Assembly: GCF_900104035.1 (NCBI RefSeq)
Contig: NZ_FNIT01000004.1
Coordinates: forward strand, 310,001 to 374,000
Reading direction: 5' to 3'
DNA length: 64,000 nucleotides
DNA from: Aureimonas jatrophae
GTDB lineage: Bacteria; Pseudomonadota; Alphaproteobacteria; Rhizobiales; Rhizobiaceae
In this document: piece after piece, positions 52,984-60,944 of the stretch
How the letters are laid out: every line of letters starts with the position of its first letter
Position numbering within the stretch: the stretch's first letter is position 1
Position numbers and translations under genes: made by a program
The notes under the pieces: model-generated
What the model saw: the letters and a program-made list of their open reading frames with translations, nothing else
Told to the model about the DNA's origin: nothing
Databases searched by the model: none

Positions 52984-54185
52984 GGATGCGTCTCCAGTTC
53001 GTGATGGCGTGCCGTGCCCTCGCCGGCGATCGGGTCGATGTCCGGCTCCTCGCCCGCCACCGGCAGGGTGGGCGGCGGCACGGGTTCGGAGTCCAGCTCG
53101 GCGTGGCGCTCGGACAGGAAGTCGCCGAGCGCGGTCATATGGGGGATGTGCTCGCAGAAGGTGCGGATCGCGACCAGAAGCGGCACGGCCACGATCATGC
53201 CGATCGCCGACCAGAGCCAGGCCCAGAACGACACCGCCAGGAACACCACCACCGTGTTGAGCTTCAGCGAGCGCCCGACGAAGTAGGGCGTGATGATCTG
53301 ACCCTCGATCGAGGTGATCGCGAAGTAGGTGGCGGGCACGAGGATCGCGAGGGCGACCCCGTCGAAGGCGACCAGCGCGACAATGCCCGAGATCACGATC
53401 CCGCCGAGCGCGCCGAGATAGGGAATGAAGTTGAACAGGAACGCGATCACCGCAAAGACCAGCGGCGTCGGCATGCCGTAGAGCCACATCACCGTGCCGA
53501 TCGCGACGCCGAGGCCGGCATTGATCACCGTGATGGTGAGAAGGTAGCGCGACAGCTTGCGCTCGATGTCGTGCGCGATGCGCATGGCGGTGCGCTTGTC
53601 GCGAAAGCTCGGCAGGACGTGCACGAGCTTCTCGTAGAACATGTCGCCGGAGGCGAGCAGAAACAGAAGCAGGATCAGCGTGAAGGCGAACTGCGTGACG
53701 GCGCCGGGCGCGAGAAGCAGGATCGTCGTCGCCATGCCGGAGTCGCGGATTTCGACGGCCTGGACGTTGGGCTCGGTCGCGTGGACCAGCGCGTTGAGCT
53801 GCTGGTTGGCCTCGAACAGGCCGTCGAACGTGCCGGACAACGAGGACAGCTTATCCTCCACCTCCTGGCCGATGCGCGGTGCATCCGCCACCCAGCTCGC
53901 CACCGGAAGCGCCAGCGCGGTGACGACGGCGACCAGCCCCACGAGAAGCAGAAGCACGATCGCCAGCGAGGTGACGACGGTCGGCACCCCGCGCCGATCG
54001 AAGAACCGGCGCACCGGCCCGAACACCATGGCCAAAAGAAACGCCAGGACGATCGGGACCAGGAATTCCTTGGCATAGCCGAGCGCGGCCACCGCGAGCA
54101 TCAGGAAGAGCCCGACCACGGCCCAGCGCGGAGCGGGCATGGCGTCGCCCCGCGCGGACGGGCCGGGCCCCGGTACAAGCGACAT
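52980..54185 (-). CDS. AI-2E family transporter (UPF0118/PerM)
   Basis: 401-residue inner-membrane protein with about eight helices: two near the N-terminus, a long hydrophilic segment (about 95-150), then hydrophobic blocks with G-x-x-x-G-T-V-M-W-L-Y-G and the family-typical F-N-F-I-P-Y-L-G motif (about 251-258) and I-T-P-Y-F-V-G-R-S-L-K-L-N. The family includes AI-2 exporters and Na+/H+ antiporters. The acidic C-terminal tail is cytosolic. Start ATG 54185 behind AGGGAGACGG. Confidence 0.85.
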   Translation of the reverse strand: MSLVPGPGPSARGDAMPAPRWAVVGLFLMLAVAALGYAKEFLVPIVLAFLLAMVFGPVRRFFDRRGVPTVVTSLAIVLLLLVGLVAVVTALALPVASWVADAPRIGQEVEDKLSSLSGTFDGLFEANQQLNALVHATEPNVQAVEIRDSGMATTILLLAPGAVTQFAFTLILLLFLLASGDMFYEKLVHVLPSFRDKRTAMRIAHDIERKLSRYLLTITVINAGLGVAIGTVMWLYGMPTPLVFAVIAFLFNFIPYLGALGGIVISGIVALVAFDGVALAILVPATYFAITSIEGQIITPYFVGRSLKLNTVVVFLAVSFWAWLWSAIGMIVAVPLLVAIRTFCEHIPHMTALGDFLSERHAELDSEPVPPPTLPVAGEEPDIDPIAGEGTARHHELETHP

Positions 54186-54377
54186 CAACCGTCTCCCTGA
54201 CTGCCATCCCTGCGCCGTGCCGCGCAGGCGAAGACGAACGACGGTTTCGGTCAGAACGTCGCAGTCTCCGGTGTGGGGAATGCACGGAACGCGGATCGGT
54301 TCGGTCGCGGAACCCGATCCCTCGCGCTGACCGATCGCCGGGTTCGCGTTCCCTACGATCTTTTTAGGTGGCGAAAA

Positions 54378-54402
54378 GGAACGGGCCGCCGAACGGGCAG
54401 TT
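54378..54402 (+). promoter_or_regulatory. Possible EcfG-type promoter of the rhodopsin operon
   Basis: GGAAC (54378-54382) and GTT (54400-54402) separated by 17 bp, 37 bp upstream of the rhodopsin start. The spacing and elements resemble the GGAAC-N16/17-cGTT promoters of the alphaproteobacterial general-stress sigma factor EcfG; the C before GTT is A here. Tentative. Confidence 0.35.
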
Positions 54403-54439
54403 GCAGCCGGATCACTGCGTCCTCAAGGTTTCGTGAGTT

Positions 54440-55147
54440 ATGGAAAAAACAGCCCTTCTGACCGGCTTCGTCGTGATGTCGCTCGGCTCGCTCGCCCTTT
54501 ATGCCAAGGGGCCGAAATCGAACGCGGTGCGTCATCACACGCAGATCCACTCGCTCGTCCCGTTTATCGCGGCGACGAGCTATCTTGCCATGTATCTCGG
54601 CACGATGGTGCTCACGCGCCAGGACGGCGTGACGCTCTACCTGCCGCGCTACGCCGACTGGCTGTTCACGACGCCCCTGCTTCTGGCCGGCCTCGTGGCG
54701 CTGGCCCTTCACGAGCACCCGCGCCAGGGCGGATACCTCGTCGCCATCATCGGCCTCGACGCGCTGATGATTGTGACCGGCCTCCTGTCGGCGATCAGCT
54801 TCGATGGAACCGTGCGCCTCGTGTGGTTCCTGTGGTCCTGCGCGGCCTTTGCTGGCGTCTACGCCATCCTTTGGGGACCGCTGCGCCAGCGCTCGGCCAG
54901 CTACGGCGGCGCGCTGGACGAGGCCTACCGCAAGAACACGACGCAGCTTTCCGTGGTCTGGCTCGCCTATCCCGTCGTGTTCGCGCTCGGCCCCGAGGGC
55001 TTCGGCACGATCTCGTCGGCCGCCAGCGTCTGGATCATTCTGATCCTCGATGTGGTCGCCAAGGTCGTCTACGGCTATGTGGCGGGCGAGCGCCTGAAGG
55101 CGGCCGAGCCCGAGCTCCAGCGCCGCGAGGAGCGCCGCCTCGCCTGA
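54440..55147 (+). CDS. Microbial rhodopsin, light-driven proton pump of DTG type
   Basis: 235 residues, seven helices. Helix C reads R70-Y-A-D73-W-L-F-T77-T-P-L-L-L-A-G84, aligning with bacteriorhodopsin R82, D85, T89 and D96: primary acceptor and Thr kept, cytoplasmic donor D96 replaced by Gly. Helix G has D204-V-V-A-K208, the counterion and retinal Schiff-base Lys. D107 (D115) and E186 (E194) are kept; E204 is Ser196. L at the D93-type tuning position suggests green absorption. F130 in place of W138 leaves little room for a carotenoid antenna. A bacterial group with this D-T-G motif is known to pump protons. Followed 22 bp later by blh. Confidence 0.95.
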   Translation: MEKTALLTGFVVMSLGSLALYAKGPKSNAVRHHTQIHSLVPFIAATSYLAMYLGTMVLTRQDGVTLYLPRYADWLFTTPLLLAGLVALALHEHPRQGGYLVAIIGLDALMIVTGLLSAISFDGTVRLVWFLWSCAAFAGVYAILWGPLRQRSASYGGALDEAYRKNTTQLSVVWLAYPVVFALGPEGFGTISSAASVWIILILDVVAKVVYGYVAGERLKAAEPELQRREERRLA

Positions 55148-55169
55148 CGGCGCGGCGCGGCGACCCGCC

Positions 55170-56087
55170 ATGACGCTGACCCTCGCCTCCCCCTCGGTGC
55201 GACCGGACGGTCGCACCGGAGCAAGCCTTTCCCCGCTCGGCCGCCTCGCGGTCGCCCTGGGGCTGGCGCTCGCCGGCGTCGGAGCGGAGTGGGCGGGCGG
55301 GTTCGTCCCGTTCGCCTTTGCGGCCGTTCTGATCCTCGTTCTCGGCCTCCCTCACGGGGCGAGCGACCATCTGGCGGCGCTGCGGGGGCGGCCGTGGCGC
55401 GAGGCGCCAGGACGTCTCGCTCTTTTTCTTTTTCTATATCTGGCGGCGGTAGCCGCGACGCTGGCCCTATGGCGCGTCGCGCCCGGTGTGGCGCTGGCCG
55501 CGTTTCTCGCTCTCTCCACCCTCCACTTCGCGCTCGACGACGTCGCCGCCGCGCCCTGGCACCAGTACGTGCCGGAGCGGCTGGCGCGCGGCCTGATGCC
55601 GGTCACCCTGCCCGCGCTTCTGCATGGCGAGACGCTGGCGCAGCTGTTCTCGGCCCTGTCGACGCCCGAGGACGGCGCGGCGCTGGCCCGGACCGCCGCG
55701 CTGCTCGCTCCCCTCGTCCTCGTGCTGGTTTTGGCCGCCGCGCTCCTGCGCTGGCTGCGGCACGAACGCGAGCCGGCGGCCGAGATCGCGCTCGGCGCGG
55801 TCGCGCTCCTGGTCTTCCCGCCGCTTGTCGGCTTCGCCCTCGTGTTCGCCCCGATCCACAGCCGCGGGCAGACGCGCGAGCGCATGGCCGAGCTCGGCCT
55901 GCCCGATCTCGGCCGCTATCTGCGCGCCTGCGCGCCGACGCTGTTCGGTGCCGCGCTCCTGTTCGGCGCGCTCGGCCTCCTGTTTGCCGGCGGCCGCGCC
56001 CCGGCGCTCGGTCCGCTCTTCGTGGGCCTCGCCGCGCTCACGGTCCCGCACATGCTGGTGACGCCGCTGTTCGCACGCGCGCCTTGA
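55170..56087 (+). CDS. blh: Brp/Blh-family beta-carotene 15,15'-dioxygenase (retinal synthesis)
   Basis: 305-residue polytopic membrane protein with about eight helices. Conserved His positions of the family are present: L-P-H-G-A-S-D-H (about 54-61), L-H-F-A-L-D-D (about 117-123), L-L-H-G-E, P-I-H-S-R-G-Q-T-R-E-R and T-V-P-H-M-L-V-T-P. Blh cleaves beta-carotene into two retinal molecules, the chromophore of the preceding rhodopsin. Both genes form one operon. Beta-carotene synthesis genes are not in the window. It ends 3 bp before the convergent YcaO gene. Confidence 0.92.
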   Translation: MTLTLASPSVRPDGRTGASLSPLGRLAVALGLALAGVGAEWAGGFVPFAFAAVLILVLGLPHGASDHLAALRGRPWREAPGRLALFLFLYLAAVAATLALWRVAPGVALAAFLALSTLHFALDDVAAAPWHQYVPERLARGLMPVTLPALLHGETLAQLFSALSTPEDGAALARTAALLAPLVLVLVLAAALLRWLRHEREPAAEIALGAVALLVFPPLVGFALVFAPIHSRGQTRERMAELGLPDLGRYLRACAPTLFGAALLFGALGLLFAGGRAPALGPLFVGLAALTVPHMLVTPLFARAP

Positions 56088-56090
56088 GAG

Positions 56091-57620
56091 TCAGGCGGCG
56101 GTCTCGGCTGCCCCGCCGCGCTTCAGGATCTGGCCGATATGGTGGGCCTCCGGCTCGCGGTAGAGCGGGTAGAGATGGCCGACGGTGCGATCGACCTCGT
56201 CCGTGTCGAGAAGCGGCTGCCGACCGCCGAGCCGCGCCAATGCTTCCGGCGTCAGGCGCACCGGGCGCAAGCGCTCGCTCGGCTCGCCGAAGCGGATCAG
56301 CGGACTGCCGCGCTCGATCAGGCGGCGCGCGTTGCGCTCGCCGATCCGGTAGTAGCTGAGCGTCTCGACCTCGAGCCCCGGCACGATCACCTTGGCGACG
56401 CCGACCGATCCGTCCCGCGGCGAGCCGTCCACGACGAGTACGTCGAAGCCGGCCTGGGTGAGGCGCTCCACCGCGATGCGTCCGCGCTCGCGCGTGTCCG
56501 CGACGGTGGCCTGCGGCAGGTCCGCGAAGCGGTGCGTCGAGCGCACGGCGTAGACGTCGGCGAGCTCGCGCCTGAGGTCGTCGGCGTCCATCGTGGTCCA
56601 GCTGAGCATGGCGTCGCGCGCCCGGTTCTCGCCGCCGTCGAGACTGACCTGCGCGGCCCGGAGGAAGTCGTCGATATAGCCGGCGGGCGCGACACTCAGC
56701 GCCTCCTCCTCCGGCCCGAAAGCGTAGGTCTTGCGCACGCGCGCCGAGCAGAACTCCATGATCGCCTTGCGCAGCGCGGCGTTGCGGTCGGGATCGCAGG
56801 CCTCGCCGCAGGCCGACAGCATGACCGGCACGCGTGGCCCTGCGCCCTCGCGGTCATGGCCGACGACGTAGAGGTTCGCGAAGCCGAACTCGTCGGAGGC
56901 GAATTTCGGGATCGCCTCGATACCGTCCCGGTCGAGGCGATCCATCAGCGCGCGCACGTCGGGCTCGAGGTCGGCCGGGTCGATCTGAAGCGCGATGCCC
57001 CGATCCATCGCGCGAAAGCCCAGGCCGTTGCCGTCGCGCTGGAGAAGCTCGAAGATGCCGTGCCCGACCGCCCATTCGAGATCGGGCCCCGCGCCGAGGC
57101 CGTTCGTGATCAGGGGCGTGAAGGGCTGGTAGCCGGGCGGCAGCTCGAAGAAGTCGGTGGCCGCGATGTCGAGCGGCACGAGGACGCTCTCGCCGCTCGT
57201 CCAGCGCCGCGCCGCGGTCCAGGCAAGGCGCGTGTCACGATCCACCGGCGAGCCGGCCGGCAGGCAGAGCGTGAGGGGGTCGGCGACGCCGGAGGCGCCC
57301 CGCTCGGCGCTGAGGTCGCGGTAGCTCCCCCAGACCACCGGCTCGCCGATCAGGCGGAGCGTCGGCAGAAGCATCTCGGCCACCTCCGCAAAGGCGCCGA
57401 TGATGGCCTGGTCGCGTGTCGCGCCATAGCCGTAGCCGGACGGCATGTTGCCGGGCATGGCGGCTGCGTCGTCCAGGAAGAGCGCCGCCTTCCAGGCATG
57501 GATGCCGGTGCGGTCGAGCCCCTCCAGCGCGAAGGTGACGACGCGGCCGGGCGGAAAGGCCTCGCGGTAGCGGCGGGCCGCCTCCGGCAGATCGGCGGGC
57601 AGGATGTCGTCGGGGCGCAT
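56091..57620 (-). CDS. YcaO-family protein in a sugar ABC operon
   Basis: 509 residues. YcaO core motifs: L-D-R-T-G-I-H-A-W (about 35-43), G-Y-G-A-T-R-D-Q-A with E79 and E82 in A-F-A-E-V-A-E, N173-G-L-G-A-G, E191-L-L-Q194-R-D (the second Glu of the usual E-L-x-E-R-D is Gln) and A-I-M-E289-F-C-S-A-R. YcaO enzymes use ATP to activate a backbone amide, giving azolines, thioamides or similar; no Pro-rich C-terminus of azoline cyclodehydratases is present. Last gene of an SBP-permease-permease-YcaO unit, 17 bp after the permease. No peptide precursor, TfuA, E1-like or dehydrogenase gene lies near. Role unknown. Confidence 0.85.
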   Translation of the reverse strand: MRPDDILPADLPEAARRYREAFPPGRVVTFALEGLDRTGIHAWKAALFLDDAAAMPGNMPSGYGYGATRDQAIIGAFAEVAEMLLPTLRLIGEPVVWGSYRDLSAERGASGVADPLTLCLPAGSPVDRDTRLAWTAARRWTSGESVLVPLDIAATDFFELPPGYQPFTPLITNGLGAGPDLEWAVGHGIFELLQRDGNGLGFRAMDRGIALQIDPADLEPDVRALMDRLDRDGIEAIPKFASDEFGFANLYVVGHDREGAGPRVPVMLSACGEACDPDRNAALRKAIMEFCSARVRKTYAFGPEEEALSVAPAGYIDDFLRAAQVSLDGGENRARDAMLSWTTMDADDLRRELADVYAVRSTHRFADLPQATVADTRERGRIAVERLTQAGFDVLVVDGSPRDGSVGVAKVIVPGLEVETLSYYRIGERNARRLIERGSPLIRFGEPSERLRPVRLTPEALARLGGRQPLLDTDEVDRTVGHLYPLYREPEAHHIGQILKRGGAAETAA

Positions 57621-57637
57621 GGGGGTCTTTCGCGTGT

Positions 57638-58642
57638 CTATCGGGTGCCCGCCTCGGGCGGGTGGAGGGCTTCCGGCGCGGGACGGCTCGTGGCCGCGCT
57701 CTGGAGGTAGTGGCGCTGCGTGAGCAGGAAGAGCACCACCACGGGCAGGATGGTGACCACGATCGCGGCCTGCTGCAGCGACAGGTTGCGCTGGTCCTCG
57801 AAGGCGCTGCGCAGGAGATAGACGCCGATCGGTGCGGTCTGGAGCTCGGGCGCCGAGCGCGTCACGGTCAGCGTCCAGATGACCTCGTTCCAGTGGTAGA
57901 TGAAGACGAAGACGCCGAGGATGGTGAGCGCGGGGCGCACGATCGGCACCACGATGCGCCAGAAGATCGCCCACTCCCCCGCCCCGTCCATGCGCCCGGC
58001 CTCGATGATGTCGGTGGGCACGCCGACGATGAACTGGCGCATCATGAAGATGCCGTACCACGACAGGACGAAGGGCAGGACCAGCGCGGGATAGGTGTTG
58101 AGGAGACCCGTTCCGCCCGAGCCCGTCCAGTCGTTGCCGCCCAGGAGCGGCACGTAGCGCAGCATGAAGAAGGTCGGGATGATCAGGAGAAAGAAGGGGA
58201 AGAGCTGCGCGCCGAGCACGAAGCGCAGGATCCAGTCCCGCCCCCGGAACTCGAACTTCGCCAGCGCATAGGCCGCCATGGTGGAGGTGAGGAGTTGGCA
58301 GGCGGTGATGGCCAGCGTCACCACCACGCTATTGAAGAGCCACAGCGCCAGCGGCAGCGTCTCGAAGACGAGGCGGAAGTTGCCCCATTGCGGATCGGCG
58401 GGAAAGTAGACCGGCGGGCGCGCCAGGCGCTCGGCGGGCGAGCGCAGCGCGCCGAGCAGCATGTCGCCGAAGGGCACCACCATGACCACGGCGCCGAGCG
58501 CCAGGAGGAGGACCGGCACGAGGCGACCGCGCCGGATGCGCAGGCGCTCGCGCCACGCGAGGCGGCGTCGGCGGGCCGGCGCCCGCACCGCATCCCCCGC
58601 GGCCTGGTCGCGGAGGCGCGGCGCGACCGGCGCGACGCTCAC
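57638..58642 (-). CDS. Sugar ABC transporter permease (MalG/UgpE type)
   Basis: 334 residues, six main helices. The EAA loop is E-A-G-R-M-D-G-A-G-E-W-A-I-F-W-R-I-V-V-P (about 223-242), typical of carbohydrate-uptake CUT1 permeases. N-terminal extension about 40 residues before TM1. GTG start overlaps the stop of the first permease (GTGA). Pairs with that permease to form the channel for the SBP upstream; its ATPase must be supplied from another locus. Confidence 0.88.
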   Translation of the reverse strand: MSVAPVAPRLRDQAAGDAVRAPARRRRLAWRERLRIRRGRLVPVLLLALGAVVMVVPFGDMLLGALRSPAERLARPPVYFPADPQWGNFRLVFETLPLALWLFNSVVVTLAITACQLLTSTMAAYALAKFEFRGRDWILRFVLGAQLFPFFLLIIPTFFMLRYVPLLGGNDWTGSGGTGLLNTYPALVLPFVLSWYGIFMMRQFIVGVPTDIIEAGRMDGAGEWAIFWRIVVPIVRPALTILGVFVFIYHWNEVIWTLTVTRSAPELQTAPIGVYLLRSAFEDQRNLSLQQAAIVVTILPVVVLFLLTQRHYLQSAATSRPAPEALHPPEAGTR

Positions 58643-59514
58643 GCCCAGCCCTCGACGCCGCCGCGTCGCATGACGCGCAGCTGGATCGCGGAGAGCAGCA
58701 TCACCATGAAGAGGAGGATGTAGGCGGCGGCCGACGCCAGCCCGAGCTTCAGCTCCGAGAAGGCGAGCTCGTACATGCGCAGCGCCGCCGTGCGCGTCGA
58801 GTTCACCGGCCCCCCTTCGGTGAGCACCAGCATCAGCGCGAAGTAGCCGACGCCCCGGATGAGGTTCGACAGCGTCACGAAGAGCATGGTGGGCGCCAGA
58901 AGCGGCAGCGTGACATGGCGGAAGGTGCGCCAGCCGGACGCCCCGTCCATGCGCGCGGCCTCCTCGACGCTCGCGTCCAGGCCGTTCAGACCGGCCAGGA
59001 ACAGCATCATGTCCTGCCCGACCTGGAACCAGAGGAACACGAGCACGAGCGAGAGCATCGCCCAGTCGGGATCCAGCAGCCACGAGGGGCCGGCGACGCC
59101 GAGAAAGGCGAGAAAGCGGTTCACGAGCCCGTAGGGATCGTCGAGGATCTGCTTCCAGACATAGGAAACCGCGACCACGTTGGTGATCATCGGCAGCCAG
59201 TAGATCGCCTGCCAGAGGCTGGCGACGCGCGAGCGCCGGATGGCCAGCGCCAAGGCCAGCGACAGGGGAACGCCGAGGAGGATCGTGCCGCCCACGAAGC
59301 GCGCCGTGTTCCAGAGCGCGGTATGAAACACGGGGTCGATCGCCAGCAGGTAGCGGTAGTTCTGCAAGCCGACGAGCCGGAAGGCCCCGAGCGAGTTCCA
59401 GCTCGCGAAGCTCAGCACCAGCGAGAAGAGGAGCGGCCCCACGAAGAACAGGAGCCCGAACACGAAGACGGGCGCCAGAAAGACGTAGGGCGCGGTGCGC
59501 CGCGTGAGCGTCAC
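58639..59514 (-). CDS. Sugar ABC transporter permease (MalF/UgpA type)
   Basis: 291 residues, six helices. L-A-P-V-F-V-F-G-L-L-F-F in TM1 and EAA loop E-E-A-A-R-M-D-G-A-S-G-W-R-T-F-R-H-V-T-L-P (about 192-212). CUT1-type. GTG start at 59514, 14 bp after the binding-protein stop and overlapping the second permease. Part of the ATPase-less operon. Confidence 0.88.
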   Translation of the reverse strand: MTLTRRTAPYVFLAPVFVFGLLFFVGPLLFSLVLSFASWNSLGAFRLVGLQNYRYLLAIDPVFHTALWNTARFVGGTILLGVPLSLALALAIRRSRVASLWQAIYWLPMITNVVAVSYVWKQILDDPYGLVNRFLAFLGVAGPSWLLDPDWAMLSLVLVFLWFQVGQDMMLFLAGLNGLDASVEEAARMDGASGWRTFRHVTLPLLAPTMLFVTLSNLIRGVGYFALMLVLTEGGPVNSTRTAALRMYELAFSELKLGLASAAAYILLFMVMLLSAIQLRVMRRGGVEGWA

Positions 59515-59528
59515 CGCCCGCGCGCCTC

Positions 59529-60791
59529 TCAGGGCTCCGCCAGGATGGCCGAGATGCGCGCGTCGGCGGCCGCCATCGCGTCGGCGCCGGTCTTGCGGCC
59601 GAGCCAGGCCTCCTCGATCTCGGTGCGCAGCACCTGATCGATCGCCGTGGTCTGGCGCAGGTTCGTGGTGGTCACGGCCCGGCCCGAGGCGAGCGCGTCG
59701 ACATAGGGCTTGGTGAAGGGGTCGCTGTATTCCGCCGTGCTCGCCGCGATGTCGCTCTTGTTGGCCGAGAGCGAGCCGAGGCGCACCAGCATGTCGCCGA
59801 CGCAGGAGCGCTTGCCCTCGCCCCGCGGCTCGTTCAGCCAGCGCAGGAGCTTCCAGGCCGCCTCGCCGTTCGGGCTCTCGGCCGCGACCGACTGGTAGAA
59901 GGCGTACTGATAGGTCTTCCAGTCGGCGCCACCGGGGATCGGCGCGACGCCGACCGTCTCCTCGAACGCGTCGCCCAGGCCGTCGCGCAGGTCCTTCTTC
60001 AACCAGTTCGCGCCGATGAACATGCCGACCTGGCCGGACGAGAAGTCCTGCCACTTGTTGGCGGGCGAGGTGGACTTGTCGGCGAAGAGCTTGGCCTCGC
60101 CGTCGACGATGGCGACCGCGCGCGGATCGGTGAGGTTGGTGGTGGTGGCGTCGGGATCGACGAGCTGGAGCCCCTGCGAGAACATCAGCGCGCGCAAGGG
60201 ATGCGTCGCGTTGGCGACCGTCGGCCCGAAGGCGTAGCCCGCCGTCGTCACGCGGCCGAGCTCGTCCCGCTTGGCGATCTTCTTGGCGGTCTCGATGACG
60301 CCGTTCCAGTCGGTCGGCGGCGCGGCGACGCCGGCCTCGCTGAACAGCTTCTTGTTGTAGACCAGCATGTAGAGCGAGACCTCGGCCGGGATGCCCCAGA
60401 TCTTGCCGTCGACGCGCGAGGCCTCGACCGTGGTCGGCTCGAAGCGCTCCTTCAGCATGTCGAGGACGTCGGCCGGCGGCTCGGCGAGAACGTTGTTGGC
60501 GACCAGCTCGCCGCCGAGGTTGGAGTAGACGTTGAGGATATCGGGCAGCGTGCCGGCGAGGCGCGAGGTCTGGAGCGCCGGCAGGAAGTCGGCGAGCGCG
60601 ACCTGCTGGTACTGGATCGTGGTGCCCGGGTTCTGCTTCTCGTAGTCGCGGAAGCAGGCCGTCAGCGGCACCATCTCCTCGTCGGTGTAGTGGGCGGCAT
60701 ACCGCAGGGTGACGCTCTGCGCCGAGACCGGAAGAGCCGTCCCCGCACTCAGGAGCGACGCCATGGCCAGCGTTGCGATCCTCTGCTTCAT
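59529..60791 (-). CDS. Sugar ABC transporter extracellular binding protein (CUT1 type)
   Basis: 420 residues with a Sec signal peptide (M-K-Q-R-I-A-T... A-L-P-V-S-A-Q near 25). Type I extracellular solute-binding fold: T-A-C-F-R-D-Y-E-K-Q-N-P-G, I-W-G-I-P-A-E-V-S-L-Y-M-L-V-Y-N-K-K-L-F and F-I-G-A-N-W are usual for oligosaccharide/glycerol-phosphate SBPs. First gene of SBP-permease-permease-YcaO; the 153-bp gap upstream probably holds the promoter. Confidence 0.9.
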   Translation of the reverse strand: MKQRIATLAMASLLSAGTALPVSAQSVTLRYAAHYTDEEMVPLTACFRDYEKQNPGTTIQYQQVALADFLPALQTSRLAGTLPDILNVYSNLGGELVANNVLAEPPADVLDMLKERFEPTTVEASRVDGKIWGIPAEVSLYMLVYNKKLFSEAGVAAPPTDWNGVIETAKKIAKRDELGRVTTAGYAFGPTVANATHPLRALMFSQGLQLVDPDATTTNLTDPRAVAIVDGEAKLFADKSTSPANKWQDFSSGQVGMFIGANWLKKDLRDGLGDAFEETVGVAPIPGGADWKTYQYAFYQSVAAESPNGEAAWKLLRWLNEPRGEGKRSCVGDMLVRLGSLSANKSDIAASTAEYSDPFTKPYVDALASGRAVTTTNLRQTTAIDQVLRTEIEEAWLGRKTGADAMAAADARISAILAEP

Positions 60792-60896
60792 GCCTGTTCC
60801 CCCTTGCGCGGCGCGATGTCCTCCCGGCGAATCCTCGTGGACCCGCCCGGCGCCCGGCTTCTCGTATGAGGGGTAGATAGCGCGCGAGGAAATGCG

Positions 60897-60922
60897 ACAA
60901 AGGGGCCCGCCTGCCCCCTTGT
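60897..60922 (-). terminator. Possible terminator after the FdhF/YdeP-type gene
   Basis: Ten-base arms with one mismatch (60897-60906 / 60913-60922) and a 6-nt loop; on the reverse strand CGCATTTCC follows. It would separate the molybdoprotein gene from the ABC-YcaO operon. Confidence 0.35.
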
Positions 60923-60944
60923 CCCCAAAGTGTTGGCCGGCCGG

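Noticed and set aside
52980-54185. AI-2E permease as part of the quorum-sensing circuit
   Set aside because: The family name does not imply AI-2 export in most members, it is 15 kb from luxR/luxI and is coupled to phospholipase D instead.
54440-55147. Rhodopsin as a xanthorhodopsin-type carotenoid-antenna pump
   Set aside because: The bulky F130 at the bacteriorhodopsin W138 position and bacteriorhodopsin-like helix C argue against the carotenoid-binding fenestration.
56091-57620. YcaO as a classical RiPP azoline-forming cluster with microcin-like peptide
   Set aside because: No precursor-like short frame, E1-like partner, dehydrogenase or TfuA is seen, and the Pro-rich C-terminal motif is absent.
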